Of a DNA stretch of 64,000 nucleotides, positions 50,288 through 59,365 are shown in pieces. The DNA is from Sinotaia quadrata (lineage: Eukaryota > Mollusca > Gastropoda > Architaenioglossa > Viviparidae), in assembly GCA_028829895.1 (NCBI GenBank), contig CM054181.1, positions 42,524,759 through 42,588,758 on the forward strand, given 5' to 3'. The notes under the pieces were generated by a model. The model had not been told where the DNA came from and searched no databases. It saw only the letters and a program-made list of their open reading frames with translations. Both the position numbers and the translations under genes were made by a program. Within the stretch, counting starts at the first letter, position 1; the number at the start of each line of letters is the position of its first letter.

Positions 50288-53200
50288 TATACAAACATAC
50301 AGTGAAAGATACACATAAAGAGAGAATGATGCTCTACTCAACCTGCAATGTGTACAACAATTTGCAGTTTGTGAATGATAATGTGTACAAATACTTGTGC
50401 ATTAAAAGACCATAAAACAGAACTGATTTAGCAAGCTATTAGACATATATTAAAAACTCATACAAAATGCAATTATACTTTGTTAACTTGTTAGATGAAA
50501 TAAATATCAAATGGAATACAATCCTTTTTCGAGTGAGAATAAAATGTGGTAGATTTTTACACTTTCTTTGATAAAATTTAAAATTGTAGGAATGAAAAGG
50601 CTAAAAAAAATTAATAAAGCAATTATGAATATATATATAATTAATGACAATAAATTGAAAAATTGTCAAATTTTAAATGAAAATGAATGTTTGTTTTGCT
50701 AAGCATGAATGAATACCATGCAGAATGAGATCCATGCTCTGTGAATGTTGGATGTTAACAATAATAAAATGAAAAGAAGAGAAAACTTTCATTGTCTTAT
50801 CCATGCTCTGTGAATGGTGGATGTTAACAATAATAAAATGAAAAGAAGACAAAACTATCTTTGTTTTATCAATGCTCTATGAGTGTTGTACCAGTTCAAG
50901 TTCCAGACAATCAAATAAGCACTCCACAAATGTTTCTGTTGTGATGTTGATGTATTTCTATGGAATGAGATCAGTACTTGACAATCTGGAGTACTAATGA
51001 AATAAGAATAAAAAATGTTTCTGTTGTGATGTTGATGTACTTCTATGGAATGAGGTAAACGAATATCAGTACTTGACAATCTGGAGTACTAATGAAATAA
51101 GCAAAAATGTTTCTGTTGTGATGTTGATGTATTTCTATGGAATGAGGTAAACTAATATCAGTACTGTGACAATCTGGAGTAGTAATGAAATAAGAACAAA
51201 AAATGTTTCTGTTGTGATGTTAATGTATTTCTATGGAATGAGGTAAACTATCAGTACTGTGAAAATCTGGAGTAGTAATGAAATAAAAACAAAAAGTGTT
51301 TCTGTTGTGATGTTAATGTATTTCTATGGAATGAGGTAAACTATCAGTACTGTGACAATCTGGAGTAGTAATGAAATAAGAACAAAAATTTAAAATCAAA
51401 CAAGCAAAAATCCTGCAAAGACAAAATCTAGCAAACAAAGAAAACAAATTGTGTGAAAACAAATGCAACATTAAGAGACAACTTATTTTTGTTTACATAA
51501 AGTGGTTGGTTTAGAACTGTATTTTCTTCTTCCACGATCCCCCAATATGGCTGTCCAATTCGGCAAATCATTCTCCTCTGCACATAAGCTAGCTTTTATT
51601 ATTTTTCAATTTTAATTATACAAATACATACAGACACAGATATGTATTGTGTCTGTATATATATAGAAAGAAAGAAAAAAATCCCTTTAATTTAAAAAAT
51701 GTGTTCTTTATAAGAACATACTTTAAGCATGCTAAAGTCTTTAGTTTGAGGGTGTCATGTAGAACGAATTCAGTAAGCAAATAACCTGATAGGTGCTTAA
51801 AAAAAAGAAACCAAAAACCCAACAAGAATAGTTTAGATAAACTAAGAATAAAACTATTTTTTTGCCATAAAAAAGAACATTACTTTCTGTCACAGATTTG
51901 CTGTTGTGGATAACTCTAGCATACTGCGAAGTAATAGCCATTGAAGCATATGATATTATTTCCCTTTGTTTGCCTGATTATTTTCATGGTGATGATTAGT
52001 AACCTCAAAACAGATATAACATTAAATCTTAATATAAACCCAAATTGTCAGCAAATGCAAATTCAATACTAAAAAGACAAAGCAATAAAACCAAATTTTG
52101 ATGTAATACAAAGTTTCTCAAGGTCAGTCAGCAAACTTTGCAGATAATTAAAACAAAAAACAAATCAAAACAATAAAACTAAAAAACTGATACATGAGAG
52201 AAGTCAGGGATACACTATTAAACAGCACCTCCTAATTCACAATTAATATTCTGCTCAGGCTTCAAAGGGAGATAATTATAATTATTGATTAATAATTATT
52301 GATTCATTCTAAAACTGTTAAGATATTTTTGACTGACTTTTCAAGTGTCACTTGAAAGAGCTTGATCTGACATAAACCAAAGCAAACTACTTGAATTTCA
52401 TCCTTATTTTTTATTTAAAGTATGATAACATTAAGTGAGAATTGCTAAAGGGTAGGATGCAAGACTTTCACTGAAATGGCACAATTCAGTACCCCAAATA
52501 AGTTCAGTGTATGGAAGAAAAGCTATGGGTTATCTATGACTATTCATTCCTTCTTTCAAGGTTCTTGGTTTAGTGTCTATAACAGCCTTTCTTAACCTTT
52601 TTACCCTGGAGGAACTCTTGAAATAGTTTTCAGGTCTCAGGGAACTCCTGCTTAAAAATTTACTAAATCTACTATGCTTATTTTTTCAATCACAATCTCT
52701 CAGAACCCTAACAACCTCTAGCAGAACCCTAGGGTTATGTGGAACCCAGGTTGAGAAAACCCTGGTCTACAATCTGTTGACTGAGAAGATGTGATAGGTC
52801 TTGTATGTTAAGATTCTTTTGAAGATGAGTATCAGAAAGAATCAACAATTAGCCAATGCCTGAGCAAAAATTTATTCACAAAATCCAACAAAATTCTACT
52901 CCAAGACTTTCAGTCTCAATCCAAGGTACTAAATTTCTTCCTTTCAGGACAAAAGTCTCTCTCTTGAAATCCATAAACATTGGAAACAAGTAGGATATCC
53001 AAATTACATAAACAGAATAAGATAATGCAGAAGACAACCGAAAACTAAACACATAAATCAAAACTTTTATAACCTTTATTTCGCATTAAAAAGAATTCAC
53101 ATAATAACCCTGATCATTGCAACTTAATGTAACCCTCTGTGAAATTTTAAAAAAAAACTGTTGAAAATTGAAAACTAAGCAAAAATTAATCAGTCAATTG

Positions 53201-56200
53201 AACATTAAGCTGATATCAATCCAATCAATGAATTATTATCATGAAATAAATTCAATTCACATTGTAAGGAACAATAAAAGTTATTAATTTATAACACCAA
53301 TATCAACTTGAGCATTAACATCTGCATGCATCAGAATACCACTGGCTGTCTGACAGCATGAGCCAGACACATCCCAAAATGTATCTTCTAAATGGTTTCC
53401 ATATGTCGACTCCTCCACACCCGACTCCAAGCCATTGTTGTTTACATTCATCCCACTGAGTAAACTCTCTTCCAGCATTTCACACATCACTGAATGTACA
53501 CCACAAAATATGTATCTTACATGTTAATGTTTTAACAGATGCTCCCAATGTGACCATGCATTACAAGAAAAGAGTTTCATTTAATCAAATCAGTAATATT
53601 TATTTATGCCACATGGAACAAAGAAAACTTTAAAAATATGATAATAAACAAATTTTATATATCAAGCAATACTGTGAGTACCATGAAAGATGTATTTCAA
53701 GCTGTCACAAATCTATATCAGTGATGTGTAATGAACAGTTTCAACAAGAAGCAACCATTGTTTTGCCAAAGTAGTGTAAATGAATGGGACTTTTAATACA
53801 AGTTCAAAAGAGAAGAAACACACATTTTTCACTTCTATAAGACAAAAGCAATCAGCACTTGTATGAAAATAGAACAGCCTTTACATACATGGGTATGGAC
53901 GCATGCTGCGCCAGTTGTTGGGCCAGATTTCTGCAGCAGGATAGTCTGGATTCTCGGGGTCAGGGATGTATCGTAATCTTGAGCTCCAGTCTGGACCTGA
54001 CCTGGCATAAGGAAAAGAGTCAAATCAAAAAGTATGGTCCAAGGCCCACTGTAGGTACAAAGTCATTATCTAATTGAAAATCACATTATTATATTAAAAA
54101 CAAGTTAACATTTCACACTCACACCAAAAATGGTGTGTAAAAATAGAATTGATCATTTATTTCATCAGCAAGTATAAGAATCATGTGGAAGCAACTAGCT
54201 ATTGTCCATTCTAGTGGTGAAGGTCATATCTATAAGCATTCCCTGCTTGACTGTTTTTGTACACCCACAACATATGTAATACTGCTATTTTTGAATGATC
54301 TAATTTTGTTTTAAAGAAAAAGATTTTATGTTTATAAATTTTAACATATATAACAGCACACAGATGCATACATGCATACAACCCACACAAAAATTATCTT
54401 TATATCATTCATTTACATACAGTATATTTCTGCTACAAAACCTAAACTGTACAAATATATATAGTATATTTGCTAAGTATTAAAAAGAAATTATGCATAA
54501 AAATTCAAAACATTAAAGGTAGACAATGCAAAAATAACAACCACAGTCAATGTTTTGGCTAAATAGCCCTCTCCAAGACAATACTGTTATTAATAACAAT
54601 GACAAATGAACAATGAAATAAATAAGCCTTTTCATGCATGAATAGCATATCTGGATAGAAGACAGCTCCTTCAAAATGTCAACTATACTAATTGTACTAT
54701 ACAGAATAAAGTGCTATGACTGTTCATGTTGCATTTGTTTCTAATCTGTACTCATCAAGGAAAATTTCTTTCCAAAGACAAAAGTACTTTGAAAATTAGA
54801 AACTGTCTCCCAGTGACTCTTTAACTAAGATGTCAACAGTTCACTTAATATACATGCTCAGAAAATTAATAATATTATATTCTATCTAGTATAAACCTCT
54901 TTAACAGAAACTTTAGCAAAACAGTAATAATCTAAATAAATTTTAAAATCATATTAATTCACTCACTCAGTGGGTTGAGGATCAATATACTGTCCATGTG
55001 GAACCCAATCTATATATGTGCCATAGTTATGGGGAATGTATTTGCGTCCTCGTGGTCGATACACTGGTGCACTTCCTGTGTTGTGAATTGCTGGGAAATG
55101 GCGTCTTTCCCGTTCTGCAAAAAGTGCATTTTTAATGTAAAACAAATCACCTATTTAACTAATATATATAAACAGATGCATTAATTATACTGTTTAGTTA
55201 AGATGTGTATAATTTTGCATGCAAAAATATCTGTATGCTGTGGCTGAGCTGCTAATTCAATATTCACGTGCACAAGAATTTCACATCCAGCATCTATTTA
55301 TGGCATGCATCTCACCCTATCAGTAAAACGATAACCATTTACAGAAGGCTTAATGCATGCTTGATTACAGAGGTCAATTCATTCATTAGAGTATAATGTA
55401 ATTTTTAGTGTGTTTATGGAGCATAATTTTATAATTTAGTAATAATAGAGTGACACTGAGAGTTTACCAGAATGAAGGTTAATACTAGGAACTAGGAAGT
55501 TCATATATGATTTCTCAGTAGGTCTTGATGTAAGTACTATTCACATCTTGACACATCAAAATCACATCAACTGCCAAATTAAAAAAATCTCCCATTCAGA
55601 CTAATGAAACAGAAAATAAAATTTATTATAATTCGTCCAGTATTTAATCATTTGTGAGGTCCTGAAACTGTAGCATTTTTATTAGACATAATATACACAC
55701 GTACACAAACTGATTGATAATGTCATTTAAATTATTTTTAATAATGATTTTATTTCAAATATTAAATATTTACTTATGTCAATTTTAAATATAAAACTTT
55801 TAAAACTTCAAGATATTTATGTAAAAATAAGTGTATATCTATGGCATAAAAATAAAATAAATTTTAATTATGAAAGAATGCTTAATATATTCCTGCTAAT
55901 AAAGTTTTATGCCAACTTAAAAATAGTTTGTAATTTGTTAGCAAGGGTTAATACATTAATTTTTAATATAACTGCATTCATTTCAACAAGAATACTCTTG
56001 TACAAGTTTACAACACATGTGCTAACTGGGACTTGAATACTACAACATTAGCTCTTATAATATTCTCAAATGTTTTACAAAATGCCTGAAACAGAATTAA
56101 GTCAATTGACAACGTTGGCTAAAACCTCTTAAATAAATATTAGCTAGTTGACACATGAGCTACAATTATGTCTTCAAATTGTTCTTGTTAAGACAAGTAA

Positions 56201-56407
56201 TTATTGTATTAAAATGTAATTAAATAATGCAATGTAATAATGTTTGATAAATATATTTTCATTATTTATTATAATTAAAGTATTTTTAAAAGTATTTGAA
56301 ATTTGTCAAGCAATAGAATAGGCCTACTTGTATAAATTATTCTTTCTTTAGAAATTTAACACACCTTTCTTGCCCGGTTTTCCGACTTCAGTTGTGACAT
56401 GTAGCAT
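40921..56407 (-). CDS. Putative ciliary/sperm axonemal protein, 257 aa, 7 exons
   Basis: Seven minus-strand exons join in phase into 257 codons plus stop: 56407-56365, 55114-54967, 54001-53889, 48505-48356, 44907-44784, 43134-43069, 41050-40921. All introns are GT-AG. The protein starts MLHVTTEVGKPGKK and has no signal peptide or membrane segment. It is rich in Tyr, Pro, Trp and Arg, with motifs such as YRPRGRKYIPHNYGTYIDW, EYSPSFHKLGSTRPFIRYG and HDTFIPLLPLSS. Short extended Pro/Tyr-rich proteins with the GSTRP-x(3)-(F/Y)G and DTFIPL patterns are typical of microtubule inner proteins of cilia and sperm flagella; that is a family-style inference, not an identified orthologue. An X-box match lies 127-138 bp upstream of the ATG. 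The gene is tail to tail with USP47 and head to head with the lectin gene. Introns reach 5.4 kb and are packed with repeats. Gene structure is confident; function is not. Confidence 0.82.
41665..41755 (+). repeat. Short interspersed repeat R3, copy 2
   Basis: Second copy of R3 in the same orientation, in the last intron of the axonemal-like gene. Flanks differ from those of copy 1, so the ends of the unit are near the matching borders. Confidence 0.72.
42690..42832 (-). repeat. Interspersed repeat R4, copy 1
   Basis: Contains TTTGATCTCAG, CCAATGGTTGGTCTC, AAATCTTAACCATTGGA, AATAAAAACTACTCATCCA and CTAGCATATTCT. The reverse complement of 61068-61205 has the same words in the same order. Confidence 0.78.
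43069..43134 (-). CDS. Axonemal-like gene, exon 6
   Basis: A 66-bp, in-frame-skippable exon (residues 193-215), PARPTNVHDTFIPLLPLSSR and following. Acceptor TTTGTGCAG|CCCGG, donor CCAAG|GTAAAT. It is markedly more GC-rich than the flanks. Confidence 0.84.
44100..44800 (-). repeat. About 51-56-bp array built on the donor of exon 44784
   Basis: On the minus strand the true junction ATCAGATATGG|GTATGTCTAG is followed by diverged copies such as TTGGTATGG|GTAGATCAG (51 bases on), CCAGATATGAGTAGGTCTAA and ATTAGGTATGGGCAAGTATA (nearly identical twice). About ten copies can be followed to about 44120. Confidence 0.8.
44784..44907 (-). CDS. Axonemal-like gene, exon 5
   Basis: Residues 152-193, including RMIDKRNEIPEASPGDKC and EYSPSFHKLGSTRPFIRYG. 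Acceptor TATTTAG|ATCGG, donor ATGG|GTATGT. The downstream intron (44100-44783) is an array carrying the donor region in each unit. Confidence 0.88.
45375..45461. repeat. Left part of the 54-bp array split by the hAT element
   Basis: Units TCTCTGCAGAATGCATTG and GTTTACATATACATAGATTG match those at 46825 onward. The hAT insertion site CTCTACAG is itself part of the unit. Confidence 0.82.
46070..46385 (+). pseudogene. hAT transposase BED zinc-finger fragment
   Basis: After a 1-base frameshift at about 46093 the frame reads EKYFFIERFGQAQCLICLKT, VAVFKEFN and CHWETVHLTSKFG. The C-x2-C and H-x4-H ligands of the finger are present. It ends at a TAA just after 46380 where the internal deletion begins. 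No intact transposase is encoded. Confidence 0.8.
46492..46668 (+). pseudogene. hAT transposase C-terminal dimerisation fragment
   Basis: The frame GSTFCCEQLFSKMKYTKSRL, then LSDRHLNDILRLSTSSIQP, ends at TAA. The (S/T)-x-x-CE-x-x-FS-x-M-x(3)-K-S-x-L-R-x-x-L-x-D-x-HL pattern is the hAT family dimerisation motif. It is separated from the zinc finger by a deletion of the whole catalytic region. Confidence 0.82.
46825..47480. repeat. About 54-bp array, about 11 copies, right of the hAT element
   Basis: Unit CTCTACAGAATGCAGTTAGT, then CCTGTGTTTACATATACATA, then GATTGTATGCCAT. Several adjacent copies are identical. The overlapping long frames are array by-products. Confidence 0.9.
47830..48275. 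repeat. About 45-bp array, about 9-10 copies
   Basis: Unit TGTTAGTATGTAAAGTTGTC, then TTGATGAAAGCTATTTTAAC, then TAA. Confidence 0.9.
48356..48505 (-). CDS. Axonemal-like gene, exon 4
   Basis: Residues 103-151, including TYKQSDNEWLLAPSLTKVGL, RCYFNGQHLASTVSENEL and EVLFGKGRP. Acceptor GTTTCTAG|GGACGTA, donor CCTG|GTTAGT. The adjacent intron (48506-48775) is a tandem array whose unit contains this acceptor. Confidence 0.88.
48496..48775 (-). repeat. About 44-bp array built on the acceptor of exon 48505
   Basis: On the minus strand the true GTTGTTTCTAG|GGACGTA is preceded by copies GTTGTTGCCAG|GGACATA and GTTGCTGACAG|AGACATA (three times, one in variant form), plus a last copy GTTGTTGACGGACATA. 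Between them lies the constant block TGCCATTATGTGTTTT or TGCCATTATATGTTTT. Confidence 0.87.
49025..49335. repeat. Direct repeat of about 44 bp, 259 bp apart
   Basis: TTGGTTAGATTTTTTCTATT, then GCCTATTATTTAGCAAAG, at 49027 and 49286. It may represent a duplicated segment or element ends; the inside has no coding signal. Confidence 0.65.
49425..50110. repeat. About 30-bp A/T-rich array, about 20 copies
   Basis: Units of the type AATAAAGAACTGCTATATTA, then TATTTAT, with strong drift. Confidence 0.83.
50233..50285. repeat. (AC)n microsatellite
   Basis: An uninterrupted AC run at about 50252-50285 inside the large intron. Similar AC/GT tracts are at 21639-21656, 58575-58602 and 59339-59364. Confidence 0.95.
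50715..51385. repeat. Two successive arrays, about 70 bp (x2-3) and about 80-95 bp (x5)
   Basis: First unit: CCATGCTCTGTGAATGTTGG, then ATGTTAACAATAATAAAATG. Second unit: ATGTTTCTGTTGTGATGTTG, then ATGTATTTCTATGGAATGAG, then CAATCTGGAGTA-TAATGAAA. Copies are very similar. Confidence 0.9.
52583..52764. mobile_element. Short hAT MITE
   Basis: A 182-bp element starting CAGCCTTTCTTAACC and ending GGTTGAGAAAACCCTG. The flanking 8-mers GTCTATAA (52575-52582) and GTCTACAA (52765-52772) differ at one base, consistent with an aged hAT target duplication. It has no coding capacity and lies in the large intron between 48505 and 53889. Confidence 0.82.
53284..53489 (-). CDS. Possible alternative last exon of the axonemal-like gene
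   Basis: An acceptor-like ACATTCAG|TGATGTG is followed by 67 open codons and TAA at 53286-53284. The phase is exactly the one required after the exon ending at 53889. The peptide is acidic and non-repetitive (GLESGVEESTYGNHLEDTFW, ILMHADVNAQVDIG), unlike the surrounding A/T-rich frames. A minus-strand AATAAA occurs about 200 bases downstream (53081-53076). It would give a shorter isoform of about 169 residues lacking the C-terminal repeats of Pro/Tyr motifs. It could instead be a chance frame; only a transcript would decide. Confidence 0.42.
53889..54001 (-). CDS. Axonemal-like gene, exon 3
   Basis: Residues 65-102, including SGPDWSSRLRYIPDPENPDY and EIWPNNWRSMRPYP. Acceptor TATGCCAG|GTCAGG, donor CCAT|GTATGT. 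It ends in phase 1, which fits both the exon at 48505 and the alternative exon at 53489. Confidence 0.88.
54967..55114 (-). CDS. Axonemal-like gene, exon 2
   Basis: Residues 15-64, including ERERRHFPAIHNTG, VYRPRGRKYIPHNYGTYIDW and VPHGQYIDPQPTE. Acceptor TTTTTGCAG|AACGGG, donor CTGA|GTGAGT (near-perfect consensus). Confidence 0.88.
56365..56407 (-). CDS. Axonemal-like gene, first coding exon
   Basis: ATG at 56407-56405, encoding MLHVTTEVGKPGKK, with the donor AAAG|GTGTGT. This ATG is the only one that continues in phase into the exon at 55114. The 5' UTR extends upstream on the minus strand. Confidence 0.8.
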
Positions 56408-56439
56408 TGTAATTTCTGATCAAATACGATAGATTCACC

Positions 56440-56790
56440 TTGGATTATTTATTTATTTTGGAAACATAAGACACTAGCAATGTATGCCGCCAATTAGAAG
56501 GGGTAGCGGCCATACTCTTCACGTGGTCACGCTGTTGCTAGGGACAGTATATCCATAGTATAGATTCATAATCGCTCGATATATAAAAAAAAATACTGTG
56601 GAATAAAACATTTGTAATTATTCTTTTCAAAAGCTTGTGCACAGAGGGATCACCGATGCCTAGAAACCCTCTATATTGTCAGTGAATTGGACATTACTTT
56701 TATCAATAACGTGATCTCGCGCGATTCGTTATGTATTCTGCCTGCCATGTCACTAAGCCATTTTCCATGATTAGGAAATGTCGTCCGCCA
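56440..56790. promoter_or_regulatory. Likely promoter region between the divergent genes
   Basis: A locally CpG- and GC-richer, non-repetitive stretch in an otherwise A/T-rich window. It holds the E-box, the X-box, a GCGGCCAT word (56507-56514) and TCTCGCGCGA at 56715-56724, close to the TCTCGCGAGA initiator-type element. A short 34-codon plus-strand frame starts at about 56730 (MYSACHVTKPF) but has no visible continuation, so I do not call it a gene. Confidence 0.45.
56534..56545 (-). promoter_or_regulatory. RFX X-box match upstream of the axonemal-like gene
   Basis: On the minus strand the site reads GTCCCTAGCAAC, which fits the RFX X-box pattern (GTNNCC, short spacer, RGCAAC). It lies 127-138 bp upstream of the ATG at 56407, the usual distance for X-boxes of ciliary genes. 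A perfect E-box CACGTG is nearby at 56520-56525. Functional use is inferred. Confidence 0.55.
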
Positions 56791-57349
56791 CCAGGATTTA
56801 TAAAGTGTTTATTTCATATGAAACTTTTATAATCTGGAAAAATAAGTACACTATCTGAGAATAAAACTGGAATGAATGAGTTGTGCAATTTAATCATAAC
56901 ATACAGGCTAAACAGAAGCTAGTGTGCTAAGAAATAATCAAAACAAGACACCCCCAACAAACCCACACCAACCACAGATGCAGTCCTTCTCTCAAACACA
57001 AAAAGCAAAAAGCACGACATAAATCAAACAGATCGTATTAGAATAAACAAAATTAAACCTCTTACACCGGATACATTGACGGGCTAAACAATATAGGCTA
57101 GACACCGGACACACCAAAGCACTAGCTAGCCTACACCCACTCCATTCCCGGAACTGGTAAGAATGCAAGAAGCACTCACACACACAAGCAATTGTTCCCC
57201 ATTTCCCTTATTATTATATTAATAATAGCATATACAAATACTGCAAAATCGATAGAACCAAAACTGACACAAACCATCACAATTATTAGAAGCACGCAAT
57301 ACACGCATTGCAAGACAGAGGAAAAGCATTACATTACAATGATGTACTT

Positions 57350-57625
57350 GCCATAGCCCTAAAATCGCTGTAGTATGTAGCACCTGCCATAGCCCTAAGG
57401 TCGCTATAGTGTGTTGTACCGAAACTTAGCTCTAAAGTCACTATAGTATGTTGTACCTGCCATATCCCACAGGTCGCTATAGTGTGTTGTACCGAAACTT
57501 AGCCCTAAAGTCACTATAGTATGTTGTACCTGCCATACCCCACAGGTCGCTATAGTGTGTTGTACCGAAACTTAGCCCTAAAGTATGTTGTACCCATCAT
57601 AACCCTGAACGCTCCATAGTATGTT
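57350..57625. repeat. About 70-72-bp array upstream of the lectin gene
   Basis: Units GTCGCTATAGTGTGTTGTAC, then CGAAACTTAGC, then CCTAAAGTCACTATAGTATG, then TTGTACCTGCCAT; two nearly identical copies and partial ones. The CTATAG words make it palindromic-looking. Confidence 0.88.
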
Positions 57626-58876
57626 GTATCCATACTTAGCGTGTTTGAATCAAGATGAGAAACTGCTAATAAAAAGTCTTCGGATTTATTCAAGAAATCG
57701 GCACCCTGAATTACAGCCACCTAGCTTGGTGAGATGTGAATAACTACTTGGAAGTGACCGCAGGATGCGCCTGCAGTTTCTCCAGTGCCAGCTTAACATC
57801 ATATATAACTGCACAGCAACCAGCAGGTGTATCATGCCACCTGAAACCACCCCCACCCCCACCCCGCACGCCTCCACTTTACAAGCGTATTCCTCCTGGC
57901 TCAGAATGTTCACGCATTCGAACATACTAATGACGGCCCTATTAATTCGACTCCAAATGAAAGCTGGTGCCTTTTTTTTCTTTTCATATAAATAGAGTGT
58001 GTCTATCACTTCATATTAAATCTTTATTAATAAATATTTGTAACACAAATCAATGAATGCCAAACCAGTCATTTCAATGTCTTTCTTATATTTATGTTGT
58101 CACAGCTAAAAAAAAAAAAGTCCAGTGTTAGAATATGAACAGAAACCAAATCCAAGGAGAAACAGATATGCTAAATGCTAAATAATAAGAATTACTGCAC
58201 AATAGATATTTTTAATTAGTTAAAACGAAAAGACGTCTGGGATATTAGTTTGATGAGGGTGGGGTTGTGTTTTTTGGGGTTTTTTTTTGTGTTGATTTTG
58301 TTCTTTGTTTTGCTTTGTGGTTTTTGTTTTGTTGTTTTGTGTTGTCGTTTGTGCTCATGTTTTATTGTTTTCTTATGATGTATTTTTTTATAATAAGAAA
58401 TGGTTAATCGCTTGTAACTCTTTCATAAAATAATACTGTTGGGGGGAGGGGGAGGTGTGGGAGAGTGTATAAACTGACTCCTATCTGATGATTGTTTTCA
58501 TAGCTCATACACATGAATTGTTTCGCATGTGGCATGGGTCACATCAGTTAATTCTTTGGCGTAAACCCAGAGATTCACACACACACACACACACACACAC
58601 AAATTAACAGAAGAACAAAAACAATCGATTGATTGAAGTGCATATCAGTTTTGACCCTTTGGACAATGGACGTCAACTGAAAACCTACAGCAGTGTCTGC
58701 TATTGTTCTAGACAATACTATTGTTCTGAAACTGTGCTACAGCCTGAAAGGGTTATAACGATAGCATAGTCTCAGAGATAACTGTTTGGCGAATAGTTAT
58801 TTCTCGGGTCTGAGCGTATAATACACATTGTACGTCGGAAAGGTCCTGCTGTAGGGGCGACAATTCAGCTGGAGTT

Positions 58877-58922
58877 ATGAAACTTACTGCAATTTTGGTC
58901 CTTTGTTGTGGCGTTAGCGAGG
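58877..58922 (+). CDS. C-type lectin gene, exon 1 (signal peptide)
   Basis: ATG at 58877 with a hydrophobic leader MKLTAILVLCCGVSE. The donor is GAGG|GTAAGT (perfect). A 34-bp tandem copy of the exon end and donor follows at 58937-58970, with GT changed to AT. Confidence 0.75.
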
Positions 58923-59334
58923 GTAAGTCATGCACTTTGGTGTGGCGTTAGCGAGGATAAATCCTGCAAACTTTATTAAAGATTGTTGTAAAGTTATACT
59001 TTCTATATTTTTAAAATAGAGATTGTTGTAATGTTATACTTTATATATTTTTTAATTTGCGCGCATCCAGTTGATCGAACAAGGAAGGGGAGGGGGCAAC
59101 ATTAATTTGCGAGCTGACAGTTTCTTGGAAGGGAAAAACTGATGCGCGTTGATGTCTTTAACAGAAATAGTCAATGAAGTGTGAATGTTATATTGTTTTA
59201 TAGTATTTGTTGTTTTTTAATTGTATTATTATCATCGTCATCACGCCTACTACATTAAGAATTGCTGTCATACTATCGTATTATATTTATTCCAGTACTC
59301 TGCTTTTCTTATTGTTTATTTTATTTTATTTTGT

Positions 59335-59365
<31 letters not shown>

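Noticed and set aside
56730..56835. 34-codon plus-strand frame starting MYSACHVTKPF in the divergent promoter region
   Set aside because: Too short, ends without a convincing donor and has no downstream exon; more likely 5' untranslated or intergenic sequence.
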